A stretch of DNA of 64,000 nt, from NCBI RefSeq assembly GCF_014805685.1, contig NC_060906.1, positions 19,942,164 to 20,006,163 of the forward strand, written 5' to 3'. Shown in pieces: positions 12,751-24,865 of the stretch. Below the pieces are notes generated by a model. The model saw only the letters and a program-made list of their open reading frames with translations. It searched no databases and was not told the origin of the DNA. Within the stretch, counting starts at the first letter, position 1, and every line of letters starts with the position of its first letter. Made by a program: the position numbers and the translations under genes. The DNA comes from Silurus meridionalis. Its lineage: Eukaryota; Chordata; Actinopteri; Siluriformes; Siluridae.

Positions 12751-13599
12751 GATTTAGCTCCATTCGGTGACTTTCTAGACTTAGTGCACACAAAATCTAA
12801 AAGGATTTGAAAAGATCTAACATAGGATTTTTGCCTTAAAAAGCTAGAAGATTTTGAAGACTTCATTTAAGAAATGAACCTAACCATTTTTGCGCATATG
12901 TAGATCATTTTGTAGGCTTATTTGCAAATGTGCACACAGGTTTTTATGCCATTATTACAATTTTCTCTAATGAAAAGTATATAAAGCTATTGTTTTCTTT
13001 ACAGTTCTGTCTTAATCGAAAACTTGTTCAGAAAATCCTTTCTTCATGTGGCATGTTTTCATATGCATATAATCACGATGATTTAATTAATATGTAAATG
13101 AGTCCATGACCTCATCAGTTAATTACCTCTAGTGACTTTTAGGGCATGCATTAACTACTTTCCCAAAAAATTGTTGCCAACATTGTAAGACTTTAACCCT
13201 ATTAGCTGATGTACTGCATCGTAGCTGGTTGAAATCCAAGGACTATGAGAGAACCATTGTTGGGCTATAACCATAACTATATGCTTTGACTCTATTTCAA
13301 ATGGAAGTTGCTTTGGATAAAAGGAGTGGACAGTTAAAAATAAAATGCCAGACATCAGCAAATCAAAGCTGCCAGACTTCCAATTCATGTGGCGGGGGCT
13401 TTTTGAAATCAGTCCTCCAAGCCTTACAAACCATATTTTCCCTGCGCTGTTTGGGTCAGGACAGAGCGTCCATGTGAAGGTCCCTGAAGATTGGTTTGAG
13501 CCCTATTGGTTAAGAGGGAATGAGTTATGAGTGGAGAGAACTCTTCAAGACCATAACACAAGTCCAGTTGTTTTGGCTTACTAAGGCCAGACATTGAAA
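12751..13599. other. Intergenic, nothing recognised
   Basis: AT-rich single-copy-looking sequence with no convincing gene, repeat or motif cluster. The same holds for 871-1,464, 9,301-9,699, 12,081-12,529 and 13,871-14,769. Confidence 0.4.
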
Positions 13600-13870
13600 T
13601 GGACATGGAGGACTGAAGAGCTTCATCCGTCGTGACAAGGAGCTAACAGCAGCCTTTTCTCTGTCTCATTGATCATGGCACATGCTTGCCTTAAGTGCTT
13701 TGGCTATGACAGAAAGAAACAATGGCAGTCTCATGAAAGTCAATATTTTAATAAACACCAGCTGCATGCAGTCACTCCTGTCTGCAGCTTTATGCAGCGA
13801 ACGTCTTGACAGGCCACTTGCTGAAGCACTTGGAAGGAAAATGCAGAATTAAATCAATGAGTGGAGGAGG
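13600..13870. promoter_or_regulatory. Candidate conserved non-coding block
   Basis: Repeat-free block with CTCATTGATCATGG, CAGCTGCATGCAG and AGCTTTATGCAG; no coding frame. Low-confidence call from texture. Confidence 0.2.
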
Positions 13871-14769
13871 TGAAATTGAGGCAGTACTTCATCTATAGAT
13901 GCAAAAGGCAAATATGTAATTGCTTTATATAAAACAGATTCCGACAAGCTGTTGACTCTTGCGGGTTTTTCACATTAACCTTACCTCTAAGAGGACTTCG
14001 AAACATGAGATTTGTACAATCACATTCAATACATATGGTGATGCTGTATATAAAATGTTTAGCATTTCAGAACCCGATGATCTCTTGGGATTTTTTCACA
14101 CACCAATCCCGACGCAGAATGGTACAAAAAAACATCCAGTGAGTGTCAGTTCCTCAGGTGTAAACACCTTTTAAATGGGAGAGATCAAGGTAGGCTGGTC
14201 AGACTGGTTTAAACTGATCAGAATCCTACATTAACTCAAATAACCACTCTTTACAAACCTGATGAGCAGATGAGCAGACACAAAACAAAACATGCCCAAT
14301 TCTTGAGGTGAATCAACCACAACAGTTAAAGACTTCAAGGTTCTGTTGCTTTTAGGATTACACAAGAATAGAAGTAAAAAACATGCCAAGTCTTTTTCCA
14401 ATGTTCAGTTGTCTACTTTCTGTGAGTCTTTGTGTGGTGTTCTGTGAGAGATTGGACTTTGTTCCGTGTTATACATTACTCGCAGTGGTTCAAGGGAAAG
14501 ATATGTAACCACTGCAACCCTGAACTGGATAAACAGGCAAGAAATATGTTTGTTTTATATTTTGTCCTTGACAAAACCAAGGCCATTTTACAGTAAGTTT
14601 TAGTATGCATATGGCATGAAAAAGAGATGCTGAACCACCAAAAAAATAATAAAGTAGAGAATAAAATAGTGAATAAAAGTGAAAAAGGCCAGTGACAAGA
14701 GACAGAGATGTAAAAAACACGAAGAAAAAAATATTTTTTTATTAAGGTTTTAATAAAGATAATATTGAA

Positions 14770-14944
14770 GACATTGGACTTTGGATACAAAGCTCATTAG
14801 AGATAAAATCCCAGCTCCACCAAGCTGCTACTCCTGGACCCCTGAACAAGGCCCTTAACCCCATAGCTGCTTAGTTGTGAGAATAAGATAAATGTAAGTC
14901 GCACGGGACACGGGTGCCTGCCAAATGCCATAAATGTTAATGTA
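14770..14944 (+). repeat. tRNA-derived SINE, degraded head
   Basis: Contains GACCCCTGAACAAGGCCCTT, GATAAATGTAAGTCGC and the tail GCCTGCCAAATGCCATAAATG, the same family as 7,425-7,600. Confidence 0.65.
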
Positions 14945-15035
14945 AATTTAAACAATTCCCAAGCAGCAAATCAGCCATTTCCACAAGTATATATATAAAA
15001 AATATCTATTAAATATGAAGCCTACGTAAAGATAT

Positions 15036-15480
15036 TCTTCTTTTTCTTCTTTCAGCTGCTCCCACACTACTCTGTCCTCTACATCTGCTTCTTTCAAACC
15101 AACTACCTGCATGTCTTCCCTCACCACATCCATAAAATTTCTCTTTGGCCTTCCTCTTTTCCTCCTTCCTGGTGGCTCCATCCTCAGCATTCTCCTACCG
15201 ATATACCCCATGTCCCTCCTCTGTACATGTCCAAACCATCTCAATCTCACCTCCCTCACCTTGTCTCCAAAACATCCTACATGCGCTGTCCCTCTAATAA
15301 ACTCATTTCTAATCCTGTCCATCCTCGTCACTCCTAATGAACATCTCAACATCTTCAGCTCTGCTATCTCCAGCTCCACCTCCTGTCTTTTACTCAATGC
15401 CACTGTCTCTAAACCATACAACATCTCAGGTCTCACCACAGTCCTATAAACTTTCCCTTTCACTATCACAGATAACCTTC
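15036..15480 (-). pseudogene. 5'-truncated non-LTR retrotransposon ORF2 C-terminus
   Basis: The minus-strand frame carries VVRPEMLYGLETVAL, RMDRIRNEFIRG, RLRWFGHVQRR and PGRRKRGRPKRNF. This is the arrangement at the end of an RTE-type LINE reverse-transcriptase protein, after the polymerase domain. The open stretch is about 145 codons, ending in an A/G-rich 3' tail (gaagaagaaaaag). Only the C-terminal part is present, as expected of 5' truncation during target-primed insertion. Shorter copies lie at 28,187-28,395 and 29,068-29,300. It has no start of its own and is not a host gene. Confidence 0.8.
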
Positions 15481-15839
15481 TGACCTTCCCTATACTTTTC
15501 CATCAATATTCTCAAAGCAAATAATTAATCTGTAATGCTCTTCCTCAAAAATCTGTACTATATATTGAAACACATATATTCACTTCACATTATACCACCG
15601 ATCTACTGAATTCTCAAATCAGACTGAACAGATGTTGATTTTCACTTTTTATAACAGCAGTCCAATCACAGTTGTATATCATTGCTTTCATTTCAATTTG
15701 TTTAGGTTTTGTTTCTATAATAACAACATATACAGGGAATTTTATAGCATATGAATAGTTTTTTATGTTACTATTACTATACTTATATTATTTATTTAAT
15801 TATACTTATACTATGTTACTATTACTATACTTTTACATT

Positions 15840-15955
15840 CTTTCAGTTTCTCCCATTAGGAGAGAACTAGTTTTTATGCTGGATGCCCTTCTTAACGCAA
15901 CCCTCCCCATTTATCCGGGCAACCCTAATGGCTGGGGTTGGTTTTACTATAATAC
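15840..15955 (+). repeat. Interspersed repeat fragment
   Basis: GGATGCCCTTCTTAACGCAA, then CCCTCCCCATTTATCCGGGC and GGCTGGGGTTGG, is a recurrent teleost repeat text I recognise. Class unknown. Confidence 0.4.
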
Positions 15956-16899
15956 TACTTTAATAGTGTTTATGTAATAGACTTTTCTGTACATAGATAT
16001 CTACTTAGCATTTTTTTTGGAAGGAGTCTCCTGTGCCTTAGATCAATGCCTTATCTGGGTACATCAGCATTTTCAGTATTGCAGATTTCTATTTTATTTT
16101 TATATTAATTTAAAGTGAAAAAAGAGAGGTATAATGAGCTATAATGAAATAAAGGAACAAACATACTTTGGGGATGTTTCACAACATTAAATATAATTAG
16201 GGACAGATGTGCATTTTTTTTAATTACTAAATTGCCTACTGAGGAACAGGTAACAGTAACTTTGCTTTAATGGCCTCATCACATCATCAGTTAACCCTTA
16301 TTGTTGGTTTTTTATATATACTGATATTTATTATATATCTTTTTTTATATATTATTAATTACTGATTGCTTATACCAGCACACCCGTAAGTATTTTACCA
16401 ATATTGTCAATTTTAAGTCCAAAACTCAGTCTTAACCAAGACCCAAAAAAACCTTTTTTTGTCGTTTACATCGTGTTTTGTGTGCGAAAAAAGAAAAGTC
16501 AACATGAATATTTTTATAATCTCGGACGAGACCTAGACAATATTTAACCAGACCAATCCCCAAGACAAAGACAAGTCCAAGTAGGAATGTGATTATATCT
16601 GTGCATGACATTACAAAAAATGCCTTGAGACCAGACACAAGTCTTACAGCCCTACATTTTTATACGCATTTGACCCAAAACACGTTTATCAGCGAAACCC
16701 TTAGAATTTGCACAGACCTCAACAACATGTTCCACCTTTCCCCAGTGAAAGCAAATCCCAACTCCCTCAGACACCCACCACTTCTCCTGTACGTACTGAT
16801 ATAACGTGATCGCTCGAAGGTGTGACGAGATCTGAAATGCTAAAACATAATCCGTCCCACTCACTCACTTTCTCATTCGCTCGCTCACTCACTCGGAGC
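15956..16899. other. Intergenic, nothing recognised
   Basis: AT-rich. Short open frames (about 70 codons) overlap on both strands without domains. The same holds for 17,581-18,143, 18,514-19,629, 23,861-24,079 and 24,866-25,250. Confidence 0.4.
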
Positions 16900-17580
16900 A
16901 GTCTGAGAAAAAGTTAGGTCGTTTACCTGTAATTACGGTGTGGCTTGCTCTCCTCCATGGGCCTGCAGCCAGCTTTTGCTGTGCTTTTATGGGGATTCTG
17001 GGCTTTTCTTGTGGTCGTCGTGTTGCAATTAAAACTGTCTCCAAGCTTTGGGTGGCAAAGGCGCTGCTGCAGACACAGCTAAGAGAAACGTCTCCCTGCA
17101 GGCTATGGGAAAAGCATAGAAAAGGAAAAACACACTTAATTACACTTGACAGGTAGCTATTAAAGTAGATTTTTTTTTTTTTCGTCCAGACCTTGGAGGT
17201 CTTCACCTAAGTCAATGAAAATATACATACAGCAGTAATGCCCACTGAGAAGTGCAGGTTATAATTATTTCATAGTCATATCAGAGGGTTGCCTTGCTTA
17301 GCATTGTAGGTTAAAGAGTAATCAATTTGCTTTTACGTCTCAGGTGTGTGTTGTAACAGGTCGGCTGGGGAGTGCTTTTTCTTTCCCGACTTTGATGTGG
17401 AGTCTGTCTCATGGCGCCTGTAATGGAAGAACGTGTAAACCTGGACTTCACTTTCTTCCATTTTATCAAGAGATGTGGAGATCATCGCACATCCAGCCAA
17501 AGACCATTACAATGCTCGTTTTGTATCCGTCTGTCTCCATCTCTTTATCCGTCTGGAAATCAAAAAACGAGATCTAATTT
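16900..17580. promoter_or_regulatory. Candidate conserved non-coding blocks
   Basis: Two repeat-poor segments (about 16,900-17,150 and 17,330-17,580) around a T tract, with ACCTGTAATTACGG, TTGCAATTAAAACTG and CACTTAATTACACTTG homeodomain-like cores. No coding frame is convincing. Confidence 0.3.
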
Positions 17581-18143
17581 TGCTTGGTATTATACCTGAG
17601 ACCTCAGACTTGTTTATGGCACTATTTAATGAAAGATGATTCAGTCCTGTGTTTGCTTCTTAAAAACCCGTGTGATTACACAGTTGTTGTTTTTTTAGGA
17701 ATGCCATGCAAATTTATTTCACAATCATAATTATGTTTGGTCTTTGTTTCATTTTAGCATATGCCACCTCTTGCTAGAAATCCAAGATCTCGCAGTTGCG
17801 AATTCACATAAATTCGCATGAGCCAAATGAAGTTTAGCGCTTCTGGCTTTACTTGTGATCTTCTTTCATGCAAAATTATACATCATTCTCAGGTGTGTTT
17901 ATAATTCCTGAGAGACTGGCTGATTTATGGGCATCATGGCTCAACAAGCTAAATACTGTACATTTTTTAATGTTATTATGTATAATGTCTTGGTTTTATA
18001 TTAAAAAAAAAAGTTTTGAGAATAATGTTCAGATATAACCAAGATATAAGTGTTCTGATCTTTTTATGCCTTTTTCTATTGAACCTTTGCCACCAGACAA
18101 CTTGGACTTTTTGGTTTGTCCAATGTACAAGTACTACATTGCA

Positions 18144-18324
18144 TTACATTTATGGCATTTTGCAGACGCAATTATCCAATTATCCAACTTACATTTATCT
18201 CAGTTATACAGCTGAACAATTAAATGGATAAGAGCCTTTCAGGGACCCAGCATTGCTAGTGCTGGGATTTGAACGCATGACATTCTGATCAGAAGTCCAA
18301 CATCTTATTCACTGAGCTACCACT
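18144..18324 (-). repeat. tRNA-derived SINE, tandem copy 1
   Basis: Reverse-oriented: tail TTACATTTATGGCATTTTGC on the left, head GTGGTAGCTCAGTGAATAAG on the right (minus strand), with B-box-like GCGTTCAAATCCC. It abuts a second copy in the same direction. Confidence 0.7.
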
Positions 18325-18327
18325 TAC

Positions 18328-18513
18328 CAACATTTACAGCATTTGGCAAATGCTCTTATCCAGAGTGAATAATAATTATCTCATTAATACAACAGAGGTT
18401 GATGGTTAAGGGCCTTGCTCAAGGGCCCAGCAGTGGCAGCTTGGTGATGGTGGGATTTGAACTCATGACCTTCTGATCAGTGCAACATATTAATCACTGA
18501 GAGACCCCTTCCC
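18328..18513 (-). repeat. tRNA-derived SINE, tandem copy 2
   Basis: Same family and orientation: AACATTTACAGCATTTGGC ... AAGGGCCTTGCTCAAGGGCC ... GGGATTTGAACTC (B box on minus). The two copies are head-to-tail with a few bases between. Confidence 0.75.
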
Positions 18514-19629
18514 AAGTACTAACCCAAGGTTCCAGACGTATCTTTTTATATAGATCCTCAAAATGGCCCCAAGAAGATGTGATGGTAATTTGGAGAATGA
18601 TTAAGCGATATCTCTGTTGCCAGGTTGTAAAATATTATAAACAGTACGTGAAGCCATGAAGATATACAAAAGGGTGTTTATTTCTGTTTGAAAAAAGATA
18701 TAAGGAAGAAAAAAATGAATATATGGTTTCTTTTGATTTCACCTGATACAATCTGTTTAAAATGAATTGTTCAGTGTTTTTTTTCTAAATCTATTTCATT
18801 TGAACACGGATTAGAAAAACACACACTTTGACACCTTTAAGGACTGAGAACTTCTGCAGACTTGCTGTCCTTTTGATTTTTTTTTCAATTCAAGACAAAA
18901 ATGTGCAGACGGCTTTTTTTTTTTTTTTACCAGGCTTCAAACATACTGTATACTGACCTGTCAGTCACTACTTAATGTCTTTTATGCAACACAGGAACTG
19001 TTCAACTCAATTTAGGACTTCATGTGTGTTTTGGGGCCGTCCCTTTAATCACTTAAGTATCGTAGCTCAAAGCAAAAATGTTTGTCTCACAGCTTCCCCC
19101 ACCTTCTTACTTTTGAATGGTGACACTAATGAAACTGTCTACCACAGCAACCTTTTTTTTGCTGAAATGAAAGTTTCAGCAGAGAACAAAAAAACCAACT
19201 AATTAACAAGAAATCTAATAAATATACTCGTGAACTTCCTGTTTGCTCATCGGTTCCATGCATTGACGCAATAAGGTGAGAAAGTTGTGAATCCTGATAT
19301 GATCGGTTACATTCATAGGAACTAAATCTGTGCATGTACACAACATGACGCAAATGATTGGTAACTTTCCAATATGATCATGTTGTAAGTGGGTGGGGCT
19401 AATTTTGTTCAAAGCTCTTTTTTGAGGAAAAACAAACCAGCATGCGAATTCTGTTCATGATAGCATAGCGACAGTTCAATAACTCTGCTAATATACTTAG
19501 TTCTTTTGTATGTTTAGTCTTCGGAAATCTGGTGTACAGTGGGATTGTTGTTGTTAAGTGTTTTATCATTGTTTATCTTGCTGATTTTTTCCATTTAAAA
19601 TAGCAATACAGTGCTAACAGTGTTCCTGC

Positions 19630-19750
19630 TACTTCTAGAACGTGATCTGGATCTCTGCAATGGTGTCAAAATCGCGACCTTTGACCTGGATCTTCATCTT
19701 CAAGAAAAATAGCACCAGTTAACACCATTAGTCTTGAAACTTTTTTTTTT
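19630..19750 (-). mobile_element. Mariner-like fragment
   Basis: TCTCTGCAATGGTGTCAAAA, then TTTGACCTGGATCTTCATCTT, matches the mariner copy at 22,905-22,955. Only about 120 bases remain. Confidence 0.5.
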
Positions 19751-20074
19751 TAGTACATACTGCACATCTGGAATCCTACAACATTTTAATATTTTGCCAT
19801 TTGTACCAGCTTGCTATTAAACCTTCTGCTATCTAAGAGATTAGATTATTAAGAATTTTTGGGGTTTTGTTTATTATTTAAAAGTCTTAGTTTGCTTTTT
19901 TTTTGGTCAGTGATATCCTACATTACCTGCAGAGAGTGATGCAGCAGTGCTTTAGTATTTCAGTCTGTCCAGCTCTGAAACAGTTTAGCAATTATCTTAC
20001 AAAGTCGTCAATAATGTTGTAGATTGCTAACTAGTTCCATAATTTGTAGCATAAATTATCTCACATAATAGTGC

Positions 20075-20523
20075 AACAATGATTTTTCGATCTTACGATG
20101 ACAAGAGCGACGAAATTGTAAATTGTAAAAATATAAAAAACTTCGCACAACAGCTACATGCAGCAGCGTACGATGTACGATACGTTGGATGTGCAGCTGG
20201 GATGAGCGTATCTCTCGCTCTGTGAGATGCCTCGCTCTCGCTAGCGGTCGACGGAGTAAAGTTGTCTCAGTGTGTATTTTTTTCTAAACGTTTTCAAACA
20301 GCAATTTTACTGATAAAAGCATGTCTTCCAAGTGCCAAGTATGTCTCCTGCTTGTAGTGAAAAAAAAGAAGAGGAAATCCATCAGTTCAGAGCAGAAAAT
20401 AAAAATTATAAATCAGCATTAAGCAGGAAAGACTGTCACAGTCATAGTACCTTCTTTCACTTACGATATTTTTGACTTACGATGGGGTCCTTGTAACGTA
20501 TCTCCATTGTAAGGACTTACCTG
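20075..20523 (+). mobile_element. Tigger/pogo-like element, internally deleted
   Basis: The left part (TTTTTCGATCTTACGATGAC) matches 22,245-22,270. The right terminus (CTTACGATGGGGTCC ... TAAGGACTTACCTG|TA) is a CAG-type end next to a TA. Inside, from about 20,312, a broken frame reads MSSKCQ then KKKKRKSISSEQK, like the start of the Tigger CENP-B-type DNA-binding domain. It stops after about 35 codons. No DDE catalytic region is present. Confidence 0.6.
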
Positions 20524-20723
20524 TATTATGCATATTATAATTATATATTATTATTATTATTATTGTTGTTTTAAGAACTAAGAGTAATACCTGCCTTCTA
20601 TCACATTCAAGATTGTATTGAAGCACAGCATGTAACCCCCAACTATTACCAGAATAATAAGAATAATTAAAAACAAACAAAAAAATTCCTTAGTTAGTCA
20701 CATACAAAACTAACATATCTCAG

Positions 20724-21176
20724 TTACATACCAAAATTACATATGAGCACCAGAATGACTGGAAGCATGACAGATATTTTAGTATAAACATACTCAATTT
20801 GCTTCAGTGTAGAGCTTTTCTTTAATAACATAAAATTCTTAAAACTCTTCAGAAGAAACATCACCACTTCAATGGTTCTGCTTTTTTTTATTTTGCCCTC
20901 ACATGTTAATGTATGACGTAGAACATCCGAGTTCCTGAATCTCTTGCTCAGAGTAGCACTGAATGGACCGAAAAGCAACACCAAGCACAGATGTTTATTC
21001 CAAATAACTGTCACCAGTTCAGAAGTTCCACTTTTCAGCTTGCAAAGACGGCTTGTGAAGAGAGCTGAGCTTCCAGTGCAGCGGCAGCCAAAGTCACAGG
21101 GGCAGAAATAGTACGAGGGATTAGAGAGCGAAGGACAGCCCTGACTATTCACTCTTGGCACTCGCAAGACAGCCAC
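20724..21176 (-). other. Unrecognised 150-codon open frame
   Basis: The longest non-repetitive open frame outside bcl11b and the LINE. It would start at GTG, not ATG, and has a Cys-rich patch (FCPCDFGCRC) near residue 28 and a hydrophobic C-terminus. I recognise no family, and the second half looks like random AT-rich translation. Probably non-coding; the first 80 codons could at most be an exon. Confidence 0.12.
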
Positions 21177-21239
21177 CGGTACAAGTGAGTTTTTTTTTTT
21201 TTTCTAATGCATTCCATTTAACTTTAATTACTCAAATCT

Positions 21240-21620
21240 CTGTGAGGGCACACAGGAAGAAAGGCTCTGCGTTTTGCACGGAACAGATTACCCCACTGGC
21301 CTGCCAAGTCGGCGCATAGCTGCATCATAAGATAGAATTCAAATTCAAATGTGGGGCTAAAGAAAGTGCAGCTGTCACCCCTCTGGCCTGCGAAGACCCC
21401 AGTGGATCAAAGATGAGCTGTCCTCCGTCTCTGCCTGCACAAAAATGATCAGTTCTGCGCGTGCCAGGGTCTCATCTCGCACCGCTTCTCCCCCCAATGC
21501 GGTTCATAATCCTTCACTCCTCGCCACACGGTGACAACCTGAATAAAGGCATTAACCTCGAAAAATAATTACCAATTAGAGCTGAGAGGAGAATGGCAGC
21601 AGGTAGCTGGCGGAGCGACA
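21240..21620. promoter_or_regulatory. Candidate enhancer-like block (TCF- and RUNX-like cores)
   Basis: Balanced, repeat-free sequence with GATCAAAGATG (21,405-21,415, TCF/LEF-like) and TGCGGTT (21,498-21,504, RUNX-like), plus AATAATTACCAATTAGAG homeodomain-like cores. No coding frame. Function is inferred. Confidence 0.3.
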
Positions 21621-22214
21621 AGAACATCAGGTCTCCTGCTCAGAGTTGCACAGATTTCATACATATGTATAGTAGCCATGTTTTTGTGCAATATCAAACA
21701 GACATGATCTTATCGAATAAGGTTGTAATTGTTCTTTGGTTTTCGTGAACATCTGAAGACTTTGTGGCCAGAAAGTCTATACAGCAGAGGTGTGCATCAG
21801 TAACCACACAAGATTGAAAGGGATTGCATGGTTACATATGTCATATGTCCAACATATACTGTTTTTATTTATTTATTTATTTTTATTAATGATTCATTTA
21901 TCATCAATAACCACTTTATGCTGGTCAAGACCATTGCATTTTCCTCTGCTTATATTCTCTAATATTTGTATTTGTTCTCATTTTGTAATTCCTGACATTG
22001 TACTTCAAAAACATATTGCAGGAATGGAGAAACAATTATAATTGTGTAAGTGGATAGGGTTAGTCAAGAACATCTGAAGGTGGAGGTGGGATTTATTAGA
22101 CTGGATTGGTCAAGACTGTCTGTGGCAGTGAGATGGGACTGGTCAAACAAATATTCTCACATACACACTTCTGAGCTTATACATATTGAACTACATATGT
22201 AAGAACATACTATA

Positions 22215-22350
22215 CAGATAGTCCCTGAGTTACGATGGTTCGACTTAAGTTTTTTCGATCTTATGATGACTATAGCGACATACGCATCTACTACCTTGTA
22301 AGATGCCTTACTCTCGCCATCGGCCGATAGAGTTCAGCTGTCATGGCGTC
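22215..22350 (+). mobile_element. Tigger/pogo-like terminal fragment
   Basis: TA|CAGATAGTCCCTGAGTTACG, then GATGGTTCGACTTAAG, is a pogo-type inverted-terminal sequence next to a TA. It shares its subterminal part with 20,075 onward. Truncated, then joined to a Tc1 fragment. Confidence 0.6.
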
Positions 22351-22384
22351 GCTCTTCTTTTTATCAATGAAACAGTGTGTGTCA

Positions 22385-22575
22385 AATTTATTGCCAAATT
22401 GTTGCTTCAAATCTGGAAGCACACAAATTCCCCTCCACTAAAAATGAAAGGCCCAAACCTGTTCCAGCATGACAGTGTCTTTGTGCATGAAGAAAGCTCC
22501 ACGAAGACATAGTTGGCCAAGTTTGAAGTAGAAGGAACTCAAGCTCTGACCTCAACCTCAACTACCACTCTCGGT
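22385..22575 (+). mobile_element. Tc1-like transposase fragment
   Basis: The frame reads GPNLFQHDSVFVHEESSTKT, a decayed match to the Tc1 transposase region around its second catalytic Asp (LFQHDNAPVHKA). It has no terminal repeats and related DNA sits at 8,300, 27,810 and 33,930. Confidence 0.65.
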
Positions 22576-22715
22576 CCCTTGAGTGAGGCTTTTATCCTGA
22601 TTTGGTTGCTGTATCATGGCTGACCCTGCGCTCTGACCCCAGCTTCCTAACACTGCTGGGATATGTGAAGTAAGAATTTTACTGTGCCAAAATGTACTTG
22701 TGACCTAATTTACGT

Positions 22716-23278
22716 ATATGTGGATTAAAAAAAGTTGGGTTTTAGTTAAAAGACAAGCTCTGTTCACAAAAATGTACTTAATTTATCTACATGTACACAA
22801 AATAGTCCCCTTGCACAGCAAAACAGTGCTCCCACTTCTGGAATGTGTTCTGGAAGTCTTCTTCTCAAAGTGTGTCAACCACCTTCTGCTATTCGTGGTG
22901 GATCTCCGCAATGGTGTCAAAACGATGACTTTTGAGCTGGATCTTTATCTTATGGAAGAGGGTGAAGTTTGCAGGAGCCAACTCTGGTGAGTAGGGTGGG
23001 TGTGGAAGTGAGATCATATTGTTTATATGAGAAACTGGTGTGTGAGTAGAGCTCCGTGACCCTGTTCTAACTGGCTCTATGAAGAAATCACAGGTGTGGT
23101 AATTCACGTGGACAATCTAGCACCAGCTACACAGCTCCCCATGTACACAGAATGATGTATTTTTGCCACACTGACTTATGAAGGTTGGTGCTCCCTGTGA
23201 CTGTGCATGCAGCCTTGTGCTGCCATCTGTTAGCATGTAACAGAACTAGTTTTGAAACTTTTTGATACCATCTCATAT
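22716..23278 (-). mobile_element. Non-autonomous mariner-like element with both ends
   Basis: Ends (TATATGTGGATTAAAAAAAG on the left; ATATGAGATGGTATCAAAAAG as read inward from the right) are inverted repeats. The minus-strand frame retains LPHPPYSPELAPANFTLFHK, the end of a mariner transposase. The third catalytic Asp of the DD34D triad, expected at AP-x-D, is Asn here. The protein's first two thirds are missing, so the 560-bp copy is inactive. Confidence 0.7.
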
Positions 23279-23539
23279 CTTTATTGCAAAAGTATGTGGT
23301 TTGGGACATGACCTAGGAACCTAGCATAGCTTTATAATAGCTTGAATTCAAATGGTCAACTATCCATGATATCTGGAGAGACATTATTTAGATTAGTTTA
23401 TAAAGGCACAACAGAGTAAAGACTATAAAGACTATTCTTTTTTGTACCCTGCCCTTTGTGCACATTGTAGTCCCTGAGTTGTGTGTGTACACTGAATGAC
23501 ACTGTTTACCTTGAGCTAAACAGACTCGTATGCCGCCAG

Positions 23540-23860
23540 ACCCAAGCAGCTAATCCCGCCATCCTGCACCACTGAATCCAGGTAAAGTGGTCTTAAATCC
23601 GCAGCCGATTATTTCCCGCTTCTCGCTGGCCCTGCGTTCTGTTAAGCCTCGACTATCAGTCCAAGAAAGGATCAAGAGTCCCAGATCCACTTGGAAAGAG
23701 CAGACTGGCAAAGGACCAGTTGTTTGACAAGTTAATCTCGTCTAAACTGAGGAAGGAGTGAACTGACATGTGACTCACGGCAGCACTCCCACAGACAGTC
23801 TGAGATTTCTTACTGTGCACACAGCAGGCTTGGACAGGGATGTTGAGGGAACAGCTTCAA
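23540..23860. promoter_or_regulatory. Candidate conserved non-coding block
   Basis: Repeat-free sequence (CAGCTAATCCCGCC, GGTCTTAAATCCGC, CAAGTTAATCTCG) with higher GC than its flanks and no coding frame. Confidence 0.25.
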
Positions 23861-24079
23861 CTAAAGACTTTAAGGAATATTATCTTCAGCAAAGCCAAGC
23901 ACAAGAAAAAAGTTAAGTTAAGAGTTAATAAAATATGAAGGTACGATCGTCATGCCATAAAGTATTGAGCATTAAATATGCACCTACAGCATTGAGTTAG
24001 CAATATACAGGGCATACCATGGTGTCAAGAGAGCTACAGCATCATAATTCATCATCGTGTGGTCAAAAAGGGAAATTTT

Positions 24080-24330
24080 TCCACAAGTGTAGTCCATCTA
24101 GCCAAGACATGCTTTGTGTCTGAGGTTTGCTGCTTTAGTTTTGCACAAGAGCTAACAAGTACAGGAAGCTTATGGGGAACAGTTCAGGGAAATGGCATAA
24201 TGTGAATTAATCAACCCTGTTCATGTGGTTTCTGCCACTGTGTGCACTGAAAACAGTAGTAGCAGCCATCTTAAAGCAAATTCACTCTCTTCCAAAGTGC
24301 ATAGTTTGGTTGCACTCCATACAAATATCA
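24080..24330. repeat. Interspersed repeat family A, copy 2
   Basis: Shares AGACATG-TTTGTGTCTGA and TTTAGTTTTGCACAAGAGCT, then AACAAGTA, with 205-490. Diverged copy of the same unclassified element. Confidence 0.5.
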
Positions 24331-24559
24331 AACTCAGGTAGGTGCTGTGCCCCAAAGGTGAATTCTTTCACTGACAGGTAGTCAAACTGTTATGTATTAT
24401 GCATTTTGACTCATTTGTGACAGTTAAACTATTAATGTAGCTGATATAAGCTATTGAAAAAATATATACTGCACAAATATTCATTGCTTATTTTATATAT
24501 TTATTAATTTGGTTTGACTGCCATATTTTTTATTATTTTCTTTTTTTATCTGAGATTTT

Positions 24560-24865
24560 ACTAAGGGTCATGGTACAGTACGTTAGTGGTTTGCATGTTT
24601 ACATCACAATTCTAAAATTGGGGGTTTGATTCCTGCTTCTGCCCTGTGTACCCAGAGTTCTCCACGCTTTAGGTCTTCCCTCCAGGTACCCCGGTTTCCT
24701 CCCCTAGTTGGTGTAGGCTACTTGGCATTTTCAAATGTGATTGCACCCTGTAATGGGTTGAAATCCTATACAGGCTTCCCCACTGAGTTCTTTGAGTTTC
24801 TCTGAGGATAGTCTCCAGGCTTGCCCATGACCCTGAGTAGGAGCAGCAGTTTAGAAAATGTTAGA
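24560..24865 (+). repeat. Repeat family B copy with tRNA-like head
   Basis: The head GTTAGTGGTTTGCATG (A-box-like) and GGGGTTTGATTCCTGC (B-box-like) is followed by CCGGTTTCCTCCCC and GCACCCTGTAATGGGTTG. This supports a tRNA-derived origin for this family. Confidence 0.55.
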
